Notes: generated by a model from the sequence alone, not told the origin. Positions 55,336-64,000 are shown, counted from the first letter of the stretch. The stretch is 64,000 bases of DNA from Verrucomicrobiaceae bacterium (GCA_019694165.1 JAIBCL010000004.1:353574-417573), one strand, 5' to 3'. Program-made: numbers and translations.

Positions 55336-56262
55336 TCAAGACAGATTCGCAAGCGCTTCATCCACCGCTTCCTTCGGCGGGATGGCCTCCTGCGCGCCCC
55401 GCTCCAACGTGGCGAGCGCGCCGGCGACGTTGGCGGCGCGCAGCGATTTCTCGAACTCGCGGTTCTCCGCCCAGCGCGCGGCGAATGCGCCGGCGAAGCA
55501 GTCGCCCGCGCCCACAGTATCGACCGGCTCGACCTTCATCGCAGGCACCTCGATGCACGGCATGACACTGGAGAATGCCAGCGTCGATGATGCGCCGCGG
55601 GTGACGATGAGCGTGTCGATGCGCAGCGCGCCCGTCCTTTGCAGCACCCAGTCGGCGTCTCCGAGATGCCAGCAGCGGCGGCCGAGCAGCGCGGCGGCCT
55701 CCTCCTCGTTCACGATCACGAAATCCAGCTCCAGCCCGCCCCACGGGAAATCATCACGCCACGGCGAGGGATTCAGACAGGTGGCCGTGCCCATGGGCCG
55801 CGCCATTTTCAAACCGGCCACGACGCACGCGGACGGCACCTCGAGCTGCGCCAGCATGATGCGCCCCATCGCGATGAGCGGCTGCTGTGCCTCGACTTCG
55901 GCAGGCGTGAGCGTTTCATTGGCGCCGCCGCCGACGACGATGGTGTTCTCCCCGTCGCGCTCGCGCACGCAGATGAGCGCGGTGCCGGTGGGCGCCTCCT
56001 CGCGCACGACGATGCCGGCGGTCACGACGTTCCTGCGCTTGAGGTAATCGATGTAGGCCACGCCCGCGCCGTCATCCCCCACGCAGCCGATCATGGCGAC
56101 ATTCGCCCCCTGCCGCGCGGCGGCCACGGCCTGATTCGCGCCCTTGCCTCCGAGCTTGAAGTCCAGCGTGCGCGCGGCCAGCGTCTGCCCGGGCTTTGGA
56201 AATTCATCCACCACCGCGAGGCAGTCATAATTGAGTGATCCGAGAACGACGACGTTTCCCAT
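55336..56262 (-). CDS. rbsK: PfkB family sugar kinase (ribokinase type)
   Basis: 308 residues, the usual ribokinase length. Motifs: the N-terminal di-Gly signature G38-G-K-G-A-N-Q-A45, the anion hole and catalytic base D248-T-V-G-A-G-D254, and the start 'VVLGSLNYDCLAVVDEFP'. It phosphorylates a furanose, most likely ribose, with ATP in the cytosol; another sugar is possible. No ribose transporter is adjacent; the sugar-binding lipoprotein at 7404-8486 is far away. It heads the run rbsK - GYF_2 - corA. Confidence 0.88.
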   Translation of the reverse strand: MGNVVVLGSLNYDCLAVVDEFPKPGQTLAARTLDFKLGGKGANQAVAAARQGANVAMIGCVGDDGAGVAYIDYLKRRNVVTAGIVVREEAPTGTALICVRERDGENTIVVGGGANETLTPAEVEAQQPLIAMGRIMLAQLEVPSACVVAGLKMARPMGTATCLNPSPWRDDFPWGGLELDFVIVNEEEAAALLGRRCWHLGDADWVLQRTGALRIDTLIVTRGASSTLAFSSVMPCIEVPAMKVEPVDTVGAGDCFAGAFAARWAENREFEKSLRAANVAGALATLERGAQEAIPPKEAVDEALANLS

Positions 56263-56635
56263 GTGACCTGCCCAGTCTTAGCGAACCGCGCGGGGGCGTC
56301 CACCGTCAAGGTGGAAATCTCGGCTGCGGGCATGGAAATCGGTGGATCGCGGGTGGCGGAAGAACGGCGCCATTACCGAGCAGCCGGGGGGCTGAGGCCC
56401 GGGCAGCGCCGGAATGGGGAGGGGCTGCCGGGGCGGAAACGGGCGGCAAAACCGTTTGCCAATCGTGCCGATGTGCACAGAATGCCGGCCAGCATGACCA
56501 CCTGCGCGCGCGTCGCCAGGCTAGTTCGGCGGTTCATCAGGTGGGTCCTCGTATTCAGTGGTGATTCTTTACCCGGTGTTCGGGGCCAGCCAGTCGATCC
56601 GCACCAGGAGTCAAAGCAGACAAGATCGATCAGAT
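56263..56635. other. Divergent intergenic region (rbsK / RRM protein)
   Basis: 373 bases with no convincing gene. It must hold the promoters of both divergent genes. A small palindrome CCACC-GTCAA-GGTGG (56300-56314) and G-rich runs lie near rbsK. The stretch before the RRM start (56540-56635) is less GC-rich and would give a long 5' leader. Nothing specific was recognised. Confidence 0.5.
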
Positions 56636-57040
56636 ATGAACAGCAAGATGTATGTGGGCAATCTGCCCTTCAAAGCCTCCGAAGCAGAGGTGCGCGAACT
56701 CTTCTCCGCCTATGGCGCAGTCACCGATGTCCATCTGCCGATGGACCGTGACTCCGGACGTCCGCGTGGATTTGCTTTCGTGACCATGGACACACCCGAG
56801 TCGATGGCCGCCGCCATCAAGGGCGTGCACGGACTCAACTGGCAGGGCCGCCAACTGGCGGTGAACGAGGCGCGTCCGCGCGAAGAGCGTCCCGGTGGCT
56901 TCGGCGGCGGAGAGCGTCGCGGAGGCGGCGGCGGTGGTGGCCGCGGTGGCTACGGCGGCGGTCGTGGCGGCTACGGCGGCTACGGCGGCGGTGGCGGCGG
57001 ACGCAAGCGCGAAGGTTTCGGCGAAGGCGATCAGTATTGA
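56636..57040 (+). CDS. Glycine-rich RRM RNA-binding protein
   Basis: 134 residues from ATG 56636. One RRM fills residues 1-~80: RNP2 is MYVGNL (5-10) and RNP1 is R42-P-R-G-F-A-F-V49, both intact. A basic hinge 'REERPGG' leads into a Gly/Arg/Tyr-rich tail (~86-125) of RGG/YGG type. This is the architecture of bacterial cold-inducible RNA-binding proteins (as in cyanobacteria). It probably binds mRNA or acts at low temperature; regulation here is not proven. A hairpin follows the stop codon. Confidence 0.92.
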   Translation: MNSKMYVGNLPFKASEAEVRELFSAYGAVTDVHLPMDRDSGRPRGFAFVTMDTPESMAAAIKGVHGLNWQGRQLAVNEARPREERPGGFGGGERRGGGGGGGRGGYGGGRGGYGGYGGGGGGRKREGFGEGDQY

Positions 57041-57450
57041 TCACCTGTCGCAACGGCGGCGAGCCTCGAGTTCGCCGCCGTGTAATTCCTGCGGACGCAC
57101 CGGCTTGCGAAGGCCGTAGTGCTGTCTGGTCAGTTGTTCGTAAGGCGCGTACCACGCGCAACGGTGCTTCGTTCAGAGCCCGATGATGGTGCATGCCGGC
57201 ATCCGTGATGCTTTCCCTCGGGCACCAGTTGATGATGTCGTCCGCCCACGAGCCGGCGGCCGTTTTCTCGGATCAGCGCAGTATCACGGGCAAGCTCACA
57301 AAAGGCGGCACAGCCCGGTCGGCACGCCGCAGCGGTCTCGCAATGCTCCAGCCGATGGAGCAGTGATGGTGCTTGCGAACGCGCAAGCACAAAACCACAC
57401 AAGGAAGACACCTTTCCGGTGCGGCGCTCTCTCAAAACGCTGGCGTGGGG
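57041..57450. other. Intergenic region between RRM and ExeM genes
   Basis: 410 bases between converging genes. After the hairpin at 57054-57080 there are open frames on both strands, but none has convincing codon use, a motif or a signal. A decayed gene is possible; nothing definite was recognised. Confidence 0.4.
57054..57080 (+). terminator. GC-rich hairpin after the RRM gene
   Basis: CGGCGGCGA (57054-57062) pairs with TCGCCGCCG (57072-57080) around a 9-nt loop, 14 bases after the stop codon. It is followed by TGTAATTCCT, not a clean T-run. A factor-independent or processing terminator is likely. Confidence 0.55.
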
Positions 57451-60400
57451 TCAGGGCAGATCGACTCGGAGGCGTCCGAAGATGCGGGGGCTTCCGGACA
57501 GCGGGGTGGTGGCGAGCTGAAGGCCGGTAAGGGCATCTACGGGCGTGACGGGGCCTGGGGCCATGGGGAACCAATTGACCAAATCCGCGGACCACTGGGG
57601 CTGGATGGTAATGCCGCTGGCATTGGTGCGCTGGCGATAGAGCAATTGGAAGTTTCCGCTGCCGAACGACGCATATGGGGCCAGCGTTATGTCGGAACTC
57701 AGCGGGTCGGTGTTCAGCGCAAACTCGATCAGGTTCTTCATCCCGTCGTGATCCGGGTCATCGCCCATTTGATTGCCAGCGCCACCGGGCCAGATGTGAG
57801 CGGCGGACCACATGGCATACGACGTGGGCTGTGGCGAGAGACTGACGCCGATGAGCACGGGGTCGTGATCGCTGCTGCGGAAGGGCGTGCCGACGTTGAC
57901 GAGCAACTGCGCGGGAGTCTTGTTCTCCATGTTGTAGTCGTAGAAGGCGGGTTCGTCCGCGTTGATGTGCCAGTGATTGGCGTCGATGATCTGCGCGGAC
58001 ATTGTGGCCGTGGCGAAGGCGTGATCGAGCCGCCCGCGCGTGTCGCCGAGGCGGTAGCTGTAATCGCCGGGATGAAAGCGGGTGCCTTGATCGCTGCAGC
58101 CGCCGGCGCGCAGGACATCGAGCGGATCTTCTTCGCCAAGGGAATTGAGGTCGCCCATGATGAGCACATCGTCATCGCCGACGGCGGTGCGTACGGTTTG
58201 CAGCCAAGTGAGCAGCCGGGCGGCTTGCTGGCGGCGGAGGTCGTTGAAGGATGACTGGCCGTCGTTTTGATCGATGTTCGCGCCCGTTGCGCCGCTGGAG
58301 GATTTGGATTTCCAATGGTTGAGGCACGCGATGAATCGCTCGCCCGTGGCATTCTCGATGAAGGTCTGCGCGAGCGGATAGCGCAGAGGATTTGGCGTGT
58401 TCCAGACTGCGTCATAGTCCGCGTAGCATGGTCCAAAGAGGCTGACGCGCGAGGGACGGTACAGCAACACGCAGCGGATGAAATCGCCCGCAGCACCACC
58501 AGAAGGATCGGGCGCGGCCACATAAATGTCGGCACCCACGGCGGCATTGAGGGCGGTGAGAATGTCGCTGACGGCGGCCGGTGTGTTTTGGATTTCAATG
58601 AGGCCGAGCACATCCGCATTCAGCGCACTGAGCGCGGCGATGATCTTGTCCTTCTGCCGCTGGAACTCGGTGGCGTCATTGGCGCCGCGATCATTCGCTC
58701 CACCGAATGTTGTGAAGTAGTTGAGCACGTTCATCGCGGAAACCTTGATGCGGCCGCTGACTGCTGGCGGCGCGGCAGGACGCGGATTCGTATCAGCAAA
58801 CGCGACGCTGCCAGTCGGCTGGATGCGATAGTAGCCTCCGTTGAATGAGAGGATGCCGGACAGTGCTGTGACGGTGTCGCCACAGCGGCGCGTGCCTTGG
58901 GCGTTGAGGTACGGCGTGGGGTCTGGATAAACGACATTGCTGGCATCATCGAGAATCAAAGTGCGCAGCGCATTCGCGGCCGCCTGCGCGGTGACGGCAG
59001 GCACGTTGGTGCCGCCTGTGGAGTTTGTGCCCGAGGCGGGATCATCGTTCGGGTCGACGATTTCCGTTGGCTCGATGAGAGGTCCGTCGGACGAAAGCAT
59101 CAGCTCGCCGTTTCTTGGGTAGTTGATGGAGAAGCTTCCGTTGGCGTTGACCGACGTGACATAAAGAGATTGAGGAAACCGCACGCGCATGGCTTCGAGC
59201 GGCTCCAATCCAGCGCTGGCCGTCATCGGAAGGTTGGCATCCGTGAATGGCGGAAGGGAGGCCGTGCCAGAAGTGACCAGCGAGGTGACGTTCGAGATTT
59301 GTGTTTGTGAACTGAACTCCGCTGCGGTGCCGGTCAGAGTCACGACATCTCCCACGGACACCGCCGCAGTGCCTTCTGATGCAAAGTCATAAACAAAGAG
59401 TCCTTCCGAAGTGGCCGGGTCGGCGTCCTCGTCGGCTGGAAGTGACTGGATGAAAAATCCTCCGATCGCAGGTGGCGGGCCTTGGAAATCCGCCGTGACC
59501 ACCCCTGTCACCGTGACGATTTGGCCGGCAAGCGGAGTGGCAGTGCTGTTTCCCTGCACCGCACTGATGAGCTGCTGATTTGTGACTGCGGGCTGGGTGG
59601 TGAAGGAACTTGTCGCGTTGGCGCTCATCGGCGTGCCGCCGGTGTTTGTGACTTGGGAGCCGATCACTGTGAGCAGGTAATTCTTGGCGGGCTGAAGGCG
59701 CGCAGTCGGCGTAATCTCAAAACGAATCGGGCCGCCGGCGATGGCAGCGGGCACCACTGCTGAATTCTCGTCTGTCAGTTGCGCCCACGATCCTGTGGCA
59801 GTGACGGGTTGATTGAAGACGACGGCGATACGGCTGGTGGTGGGGACGGCGGTTGAAGCCGGTTCGGGAACGAATTTGAAAACCTGGGGCGCAACGGCCG
59901 TCGATGTCGGCGCATGGAAGGCAACATCATCAATCGCCAGGGCATCGTCCTCGCCAGCGGAGTCGCTGTCACGCCAGCGGACCATGAGCATGGAACCGTT
60001 TGGCCACGACGCGCCGACCGTGCCGGTGAAGAGGGCGCGATTTGGCGACAGGTTGCCGTTCAAAGCGGTGGACTGCGCATAACTGGCGGGGGAATTGAGC
60101 GCCAGAGAGGGGATCGCCGTGTAAGTTCCGGAGGTGCTGTCGATGTCGAAAGCGGCAGCCGCGATGCGGTAATCAACCGTCAGCGAGTTTGTGTTTTGCG
60201 TGCCGCCGCAGCGCCAGACTTCACCCGTGAAGGAGAGCGTGAATTGAGTGATGGTCTGGCCGGTGTTGTTGACCAGCCTCAGGCCTGCGCGGCATGTGCG
60301 AGTGCTGTTGGCGAGCAAGCCCAGTGCGCGCTCCGATGAACCGCTCACTCCGTATGAATAGACCGAGGCCGTTGTGCTGCCGCCCGCATCGACGATGAAG

Positions 60401-60648
60401 GAGAGAGGCGTGCCGACGTTTGCATACAGGCTCCAGCCGCTCGCGCCGGCTGCGCTGATGGGGACTTGATCAAGGGCCTGCGGACCTTTGGTGGAAAAGG
60501 TGAATGTTCCTGAGCTTGGCAGCGTGTTGAAATCCTGAAACACGACTCCGCCTGTATAGCTGAGCTGGCTTTGCGCGGGTGATGCAACGAGCAGCATCCC
60601 GATCATGGCGAGCCATGATGGATGGATGCGGCGGGCAAGGGGTTGCAT
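57451..60648 (-). CDS. ExeM/NucH-type extracellular endonuclease
   Basis: 1065 residues with a signal peptide (to ~28, ending AQS). In order: a beta-rich lectin-like domain (~30-240), an Ig-like Big_5 domain (~253-355, 'FNQPVTATGSWAQL'), an OB-fold-like stretch (~365-470, 'GQIVTVTGVVTADFQG'), and an endonuclease/exonuclease/phosphatase domain (~640-930). The nuclease residues are visible in 'LNADVLGLIEIQN', 'CLNHWKSKSS', 'VLIMGDLNSLGEEDP', 'GRLDHAFA' and 'SSDHDPVLIG'. The C-terminus has a calcium-type loop 'DDPDHDGMKNLIEFAL', common in verrucomicrobial secreted proteins. It likely degrades extracellular DNA or matrix. Confidence 0.9.
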   Translation of the reverse strand: MQPLARRIHPSWLAMIGMLLVASPAQSQLSYTGGVVFQDFNTLPSSGTFTFSTKGPQALDQVPISAAGASGWSLYANVGTPLSFIVDAGGSTTASVYSYGVSGSSERALGLLANSTRTCRAGLRLVNNTGQTITQFTLSFTGEVWRCGGTQNTNSLTVDYRIAAAAFDIDSTSGTYTAIPSLALNSPASYAQSTALNGNLSPNRALFTGTVGASWPNGSMLMVRWRDSDSAGEDDALAIDDVAFHAPTSTAVAPQVFKFVPEPASTAVPTTSRIAVVFNQPVTATGSWAQLTDENSAVVPAAIAGGPIRFEITPTARLQPAKNYLLTVIGSQVTNTGGTPMSANATSSFTTQPAVTNQQLISAVQGNSTATPLAGQIVTVTGVVTADFQGPPPAIGGFFIQSLPADEDADPATSEGLFVYDFASEGTAAVSVGDVVTLTGTAAEFSSQTQISNVTSLVTSGTASLPPFTDANLPMTASAGLEPLEAMRVRFPQSLYVTSVNANGSFSINYPRNGELMLSSDGPLIEPTEIVDPNDDPASGTNSTGGTNVPAVTAQAAANALRTLILDDASNVVYPDPTPYLNAQGTRRCGDTVTALSGILSFNGGYYRIQPTGSVAFADTNPRPAAPPAVSGRIKVSAMNVLNYFTTFGGANDRGANDATEFQRQKDKIIAALSALNADVLGLIEIQNTPAAVSDILTALNAAVGADIYVAAPDPSGGAAGDFIRCVLLYRPSRVSLFGPCYADYDAVWNTPNPLRYPLAQTFIENATGERFIACLNHWKSKSSSGATGANIDQNDGQSSFNDLRRQQAARLLTWLQTVRTAVGDDDVLIMGDLNSLGEEDPLDVLRAGGCSDQGTRFHPGDYSYRLGDTRGRLDHAFATATMSAQIIDANHWHINADEPAFYDYNMENKTPAQLLVNVGTPFRSSDHDPVLIGVSLSPQPTSYAMWSAAHIWPGGAGNQMGDDPDHDGMKNLIEFALNTDPLSSDITLAPYASFGSGNFQLLYRQRTNASGITIQPQWSADLVNWFPMAPGPVTPVDALTGLQLATTPLSGSPRIFGRLRVDLP

Positions 60649-60902
60649 GGCGACTTGGGACGGCGGGGCGCGAGCGGGCGTTCAATCCACCCGCAGGAGT
60701 CCCTCGATGGGGCTGATGGTGGCAAACCAGAGTTTGTACGGCAAGCTTGGAATTGAAACAACCCAGGCTGCATTCGACCCCGTGGTGAAGCGCCGTCCCG
60801 GCGACTTGGTTTTATCACACGGTTGCGGTGCGTGCCGGGCCGGGCACACAAAACATTTCCCTTTTCCTCCGCCGCGCTATGGATGCCGCCTCACTTTCCC
60901 CC

Positions 60903-61904
60903 ATGTCCAAGCACACCTACAAGCAAGCCGGCGTCGATATTCATGAAGCAGCATCCTTTGTGGATGACATCAGCACGCTCGTGAAGCGCACGCAGCAGAA
61001 GCGGAAGCTGGCGAATGCCTTCGGTCTCTTCGCGGCCGGATACGATCTCTCGAAATACAAGCAGCCGATCATCTTCACCGGCTGCGATGGCGTGGGCACG
61101 AAGCTGGAACTGCTGCTCAAATACGACCTGCTCGAAAACGCAGGCAAAGACCTCGTCGCGATGAATGTGAACGACGTGCTCACCTGTGGCGCGGACCCGA
61201 TCCTCTTCCTCGACTACGTCGGCATCAACAAGATCATCAAACGCCAGCTCACGCGGATCATCGCCGGGATGAGCGAGTATCTGACCGCGTGCAATTGCAT
61301 CCTCGCCGGCGGTGAGACCGCCGAGATGCCGGGCGCGGTGCTCGAAGGGATGGTGGAACTGTCGGGCTTCGCCATCGGCGCGTGCGAGAAGAAGGACGTG
61401 CTGAATCCCGCCGAGATCAAGAAAGGCGACGTGCTCGTCGGCTGGCCGAGCGCCGGCTTCCATGCGAACGGCTTCAGCCTCGTGCGTCGCATCATCGCGC
61501 GCGAGAACATCAAGCTCTCGAAGAAGGAAGCGGAGAAGCTGCTGACGCCCACACTGCTCTATCACGAAGTCTGCTGGGGCCTGAGGAAGGCGAAGATCAA
61601 GCCCGCGGCGATGGCGCACATCACCGGCGGCGGACTCGTCGAAAACCTCGGCCGCATCTTCACCAAACGCGGCTTCGGCTGCCATCTGAAGGTGCCGCAT
61701 TGGAACAACGACGTGGTGCAGAAAGTCCTCCGCCACGCCGATCCGGCCGATTGCTGGGACACCTTCAACATGGGCATCGGCTGGGTGGCCATCGTGGACG
61801 CGAAACACGTCAAGAAAGCCCTCAAAGTCGGCTCCGGTGCCGTAGTGCTCGGTGAGATGGACAAGAGCGGCAAGGTGACGTGTGAGATAAGCCGTAAGAT
61901 CTAA
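60903..61904 (+). CDS. purM: Phosphoribosylformylglycinamidine cyclo-ligase
   Basis: 333 residues from ATG 60903; the frame is open upstream to 60828 but lacks conservation. PurM landmarks: 'TYKQAGVDIHEA' at the start, G60-C-D-G-V-G-T-K67, 'VNDVLTCGADPILFLDY', 'GGETAEMPG' and 'HITGGGLVENLGR'. It converts FGAM to AIR with ATP in purine synthesis, in the cytosol. The leader is C-rich (CTTTCCCCCATG) with no Shine-Dalgarno. The C-terminus is slightly shorter than in E. coli PurM (345). A lipoprotein gene follows 13 bp downstream. Confidence 0.96.
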   Translation: MSKHTYKQAGVDIHEAASFVDDISTLVKRTQQKRKLANAFGLFAAGYDLSKYKQPIIFTGCDGVGTKLELLLKYDLLENAGKDLVAMNVNDVLTCGADPILFLDYVGINKIIKRQLTRIIAGMSEYLTACNCILAGGETAEMPGAVLEGMVELSGFAIGACEKKDVLNPAEIKKGDVLVGWPSAGFHANGFSLVRRIIARENIKLSKKEAEKLLTPTLLYHEVCWGLRKAKIKPAAMAHITGGGLVENLGRIFTKRGFGCHLKVPHWNNDVVQKVLRHADPADCWDTFNMGIGWVAIVDAKHVKKALKVGSGAVVLGEMDKSGKVTCEISRKI

Positions 61905-61917
61905 AGGAAACGGCATC

Positions 61918-62430
61918 ATGACGTGCTTGATGCGACTGTCCCATTTGATTCTGCCCCTAGCGCTTGCGGCTTGTCAGTCGCAACACCAGACAACCGAATC
62001 AATCATCGCTGACGTCGCAAGAAATACGCACGAGAGCAGTCTTGCCGATAAATCCATTCGATCGTATTGGCGCTCCAAAGTTGCAGGCTTGGAACAGCGC
62101 CGCGTCAAAGGGAGAATGGAGTTGCCGTCGATCATTGGAGGGCAACTCCATGCTGACACGATCAGTTTTGAAGATGCATCGCATCGCAGGGGCGTTGCAC
62201 GGGGCAGCGTGTATTTTGAAGGCAAAGAAGAGCCTCAACACACAGAGCTGCGCGGCTACGCCGAAGAGGCAGTTTTTGACCTCGATCGAGGTTTCGTTGA
62301 GCTGCGCAGCAATGCTGCTGTGGAGCGGCTCCACATGGCAACGATCACCACCAAGCCAGCGTCCACGATACGATTAACCAAGACTTCCATCTCAATCCAC
62401 GGACCGTCAGCGACGTTTTCGAGACCGTGA
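61918..62430 (+). CDS. Small lipoprotein, unknown function
   Basis: 170 residues. A short signal and lipobox (L-A-A-C, Cys near residue 19) are clear. The start ATG 61918 is preceded by AAAGGAAA at a good distance, one of the few Shine-Dalgarno-like sites in this window; ATG 61930 is an alternative. The mature part is beta-rich ('RRVKGRMELPSIIGGQL', 'GVARGSVYFEGKEEP', 'ELRGYAEEAVFDLDRGFVELR'), reminiscent of LptC/OstA-like repeats, but I cannot assign a family. The base composition is noticeably less GC-rich than in neighbouring genes. Confidence 0.65.
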   Translation: MTCLMRLSHLILPLALAACQSQHQTTESIIADVARNTHESSLADKSIRSYWRSKVAGLEQRRVKGRMELPSIIGGQLHADTISFEDASHRRGVARGSVYFEGKEEPQHTELRGYAEEAVFDLDRGFVELRSNAAVERLHMATITTKPASTIRLTKTSISIHGPSATFSRP

Positions 62431-62552
62431 GTCCATTACAGGCATTAAAGTTTCCGCCCACATGCCTGATCGAATCGACTTCTCCAAAAATATTCCCAAG
62501 CCCCCCACTCTTCCGTAGCCATTGTTTTGCTCGTCCGCTACACTTCCCAGTC

Positions 62553-62810
62553 GTGAAACAATACCGTCCAACGATCGAGCAGCTCAAGAAGCGCTATTCC
62601 GCTGAAATGGCGCGGCGCAAAATGATTGAGCGCCGTCATGCAGAGCACCCGGAACTGGCGACACGGAAGAAGATTCCCGACAATTCCGAGCCGTGGCTGC
62701 CGCATCTGCCCCGAACCGCAGACGAATGCTGGTGGGTATCCGAACAAGTCGCAAAAAACATCTCGGAATGGAAGCAGTCATTCCCAAGCATCTTTTCGTC
62801 CGCCGGTTAG
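62553..62810 (+). CDS. Small charged protein overlapping a nucleotidyltransferase gene
   Basis: 85 residues from GTG 62553; the frame is open to 62427 but the first ~40 codons look non-coding. It is highly charged and helical ('RPTIEQLKKRYSAEMARRKM') with several Trp near the end ('ECWWVSEQVAKNISEWKQ'). Its last 43 bases overlap the start of the nucleotidyltransferase gene, which suggests translational coupling. An antitoxin role is inferred from position and size only. Confidence 0.55.
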   Translation: MKQYRPTIEQLKKRYSAEMARRKMIERRHAEHPELATRKKIPDNSEPWLPHLPRTADECWWVSEQVAKNISEWKQSFPSIFSSAG

Positions 62811-63460
62811 CCGCAGGCCATCGCGTGCTGCTGCTCGGCGGAATGGCTGTCATTGCGCATGGTCGTGCTCGTCACACGAAGGATTTCGACCTGTGGCTGG
62901 AGCCCTTTTCCACCGCTGAGGAGTGGAGTGAGAAGCTGATCACGATTCTTGGCGATTTTCCCGAGTCCTACGTTTGGTCGCTCGCCCAGCGGCGGCGATT
63001 GGACCACGACGAGATCGCCGCAGAGATCGAGGATTTTGGCGTGATCCGCATCGGTGGGCTTGACCTGCCTGTGGATGTATTTCGCAGGCCTAACGAGTTT
63101 CAGGAGGCAGACTTTGAGAAGGTGTGGTCGGAAGCGTCAAGGATGGAAGATGGACTTGGTCTCACGAGTGAACTCCATCTTTATGTTTCCAAGATCAACA
63201 CCGGTCGGTCATGCGACGAAGACGACATCGCTTTCCTTGAGGGCTTGGTGAAAAACCGGTTCACAAAGCGGTTGCCTGTTTGTGACCTGGCAGAAGCAGA
63301 ATACATGCTTGAGCGCTACACCGACCCGGCGCTTTTGTTGCACGCGAAGGCCAACCCCTCGCCGGAAGTCCGCGAGCTGGCTCTCAAATACCTCCGCGAG
63401 TTTGCAGCCGAGGGTGACCCCTACTCGCGCGACATTCTCGCCGAGTGGAAGGAAGTGTGA
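62768..63460 (+). CDS. Nucleotidyltransferase, MNT/AbiEii-like fold
   Basis: 230 residues from ATG 62768. The polymerase-beta-type core is clear: G24-G25-M-A-V-I-A-H-G, then T37-K-D39-F-D41 (metal-binding acids) and a third acid D103 in 'LDLPVDVF'. The C-terminal part is helical, with 'HLYVSKINTG' and 'DEDDIAFLEGL', typical of nucleotidyltransferases annotated as AbiEii-like or DUF6036-like proteins. All three acids are intact, so it may be active on tRNA, protein or nucleotides. It overlaps the small upstream gene by 43 bp and abuts the end of the DUF1501 gene. Confidence 0.8.
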   Translation: MEAVIPKHLFVRRLAAGHRVLLLGGMAVIAHGRARHTKDFDLWLEPFSTAEEWSEKLITILGDFPESYVWSLAQRRRLDHDEIAAEIEDFGVIRIGGLDLPVDVFRRPNEFQEADFEKVWSEASRMEDGLGLTSELHLYVSKINTGRSCDEDDIAFLEGLVKNRFTKRLPVCDLAEAEYMLERYTDPALLLHAKANPSPEVRELALKYLREFAAEGDPYSRDILAEWKEV

Positions 63461-64000
63461 TCACACGATCCCCCGGATCGGCGTCCCGCGCCCGAGTACG
63501 TTGAGCAGATTGGCTGGCATGCCGTCGATGAGACGGACTTGGCCGGGATCGACGAGCTTGTGGAGGATGGTGGTGACGAGATCGGGGATGGTGACTGGAT
63601 CATCGGCTGGCTCGCCGCCGTCGCGGCTGGATTTGCCGATGACTTGTCCGCCGGCGGTGCCGCCGCCGTAGATCATGAGCGGGCCGAGATTGCCCCAGTG
63701 GTCGCGGCCGCCTTTGGCGTTGATGCGAGGTGAGCGGCCCATCTCGCCGCAGCAGACGAGCATGATTTTGTCGCGCAGGCCGCGCGATTCGATGTCTTCG
63801 ATGAGGGCGCTGACGGCGTGGTCGAATGGACGGCCGACGTAATCCATGCCGGTGGTCATCGGGGCGTTGTTCACGTCGGCGTGCATGTCCCAGACGAAGC
63901 TCGTCGTGACGGTGACAAAGCCGCAGCCGCGCTCGCAAAGACGACGCGCGAGCAGCAGCAGCTTGCCGAGCGAGGCGGCGTTGTCGGCATAGTGCTCGAT
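63461..64000 (-). CDS. DUF1501 protein, C-terminal part (5' partial)
   Basis: The frame runs out of the window at 64000; 179 residues are visible. 'LLLARRLCERGCGFVTV' and 'DYVGRPFDHAVSALIEDI' match the middle of DUF1501 proteins. 'VCCGEMGRSP' and 'GGRDHWGNLGPLMIYGGG' match the conserved C-terminal motif also seen in the DUF1501 protein at 40821-42227. The N-terminus, where a Tat signal would be, is missing. In PVC bacteria the upstream partner is often a DUF1549/DUF1553 gene, expected beyond 64000. Confidence 0.9.
   Translation of the reverse strand: MEHYADNAASLGKLLLLARRLCERGCGFVTVTTSFVWDMHADVNNAPMTTGMDYVGRPFDHAVSALIEDIESRGLRDKIMLVCCGEMGRSPRINAKGGRDHWGNLGPLMIYGGGTAGGQVIGKSSRDGGEPADDPVTIPDLVTTILHKLVDPGQVRLIDGMPANLLNVLGRGTPIRGIV

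Noticed and set aside
57183..57530. 115-codon plus-strand open frame after the RRM gene
   Set aside because: It runs into the antisense of the ExeM gene and shows no motif, signal or consistent codon pattern.

Overview
The window looks like a chromosome segment of a GC-rich verrucomicrobial bacterium (Verrucomicrobiota, PVC group). The call rests on gene content. There are large secreted cytochrome c proteins of the PVC type with HEAT repeats (1-1362, 32501-35122), a DUF1549/DUF1553 protein and two DUF1501 proteins (36476-40243, 40821-42227, 63461-64000), two DUF1080 sugar-hydrolase-like proteins, a formylglycine-type sulfatase, a DUF3500 protein and many Sec or Tat signal peptides. Almost no start codon is preceded by a Shine-Dalgarno motif; leaders are C- or pyrimidine-rich. 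No phage, integrase, transposase gene, CRISPR array or rRNA was seen.

Layout. 1-4.4 kb: the end of a PVC haem protein, then a minus-strand run of exported proteins (DUF1080, DUF3500, EF-hand, small cytochrome). 4.6-16.3 kb: mixed metabolism, with a TrpB2-type PLP enzyme, a Tat-exported propeller, a sugar-binding lipoprotein with an MFS transporter, a DD-carboxypeptidase, a YdcF-like protein, a ceramidase-like protein, a PIG-L deacetylase, a GNAT and a large membrane protein. 16.4-21.5 kb: a heat-shock operon dnaK - lipoprotein - groES - groEL with structured leaders. 21.5-25.1 kb: carA, moaE, tRNA-Cys(GCA) and a sulfatase. 25.4-30.4 kb: a TrhO-S4-RluA fusion protein, then a second Hsp70 (HscC type) with a J-like partner that lacks HPD. 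30.5-42.2 kb: DUF1080, an SDR, a PVC haem protein, an esterase, and a DUF1549/DUF1553 plus DUF1501 pair with a Uma2 gene between them on the other strand.

42.3-48.6 kb is the most interesting stretch. It is a minus-strand set coding for a double zinc-ribbon DUF4178 membrane protein, a 66-residue glycine-tailed membrane peptide, DUF350, a spermidine-synthase-like enzyme fused to a membrane domain, and an exported FAD oxidoreductase. I infer a membrane-linked polyamine pathway. 48.7-56.3 kb: an ACS-type MFS transporter, an RmlC-like cupin with a degenerate HNH-like protein, a GT-C-type membrane glycosyltransferase, CorA, a GYF_2 protein and a ribokinase-type kinase. 56.6-64 kb: a glycine-rich RRM protein, a giant ExeM-type extracellular nuclease, purM, a lipoprotein, a nucleotidyltransferase with an overlapping small gene (possible toxin-antitoxin pair) and a DUF1501 gene cut by the window edge.

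A second layer of structure is non-coding. Three unrelated families of twin-hairpin repeats (REP/MITE-like) sit between genes: A at 43.9, 45.8 and 53.3 kb, B at 27.2 kb, C at 48.6 kb. Short period-7 or 'word' repeats occur between genes (25.4 and 32.4 kb) and, in frame, inside the 1255-residue DUF1549 gene.
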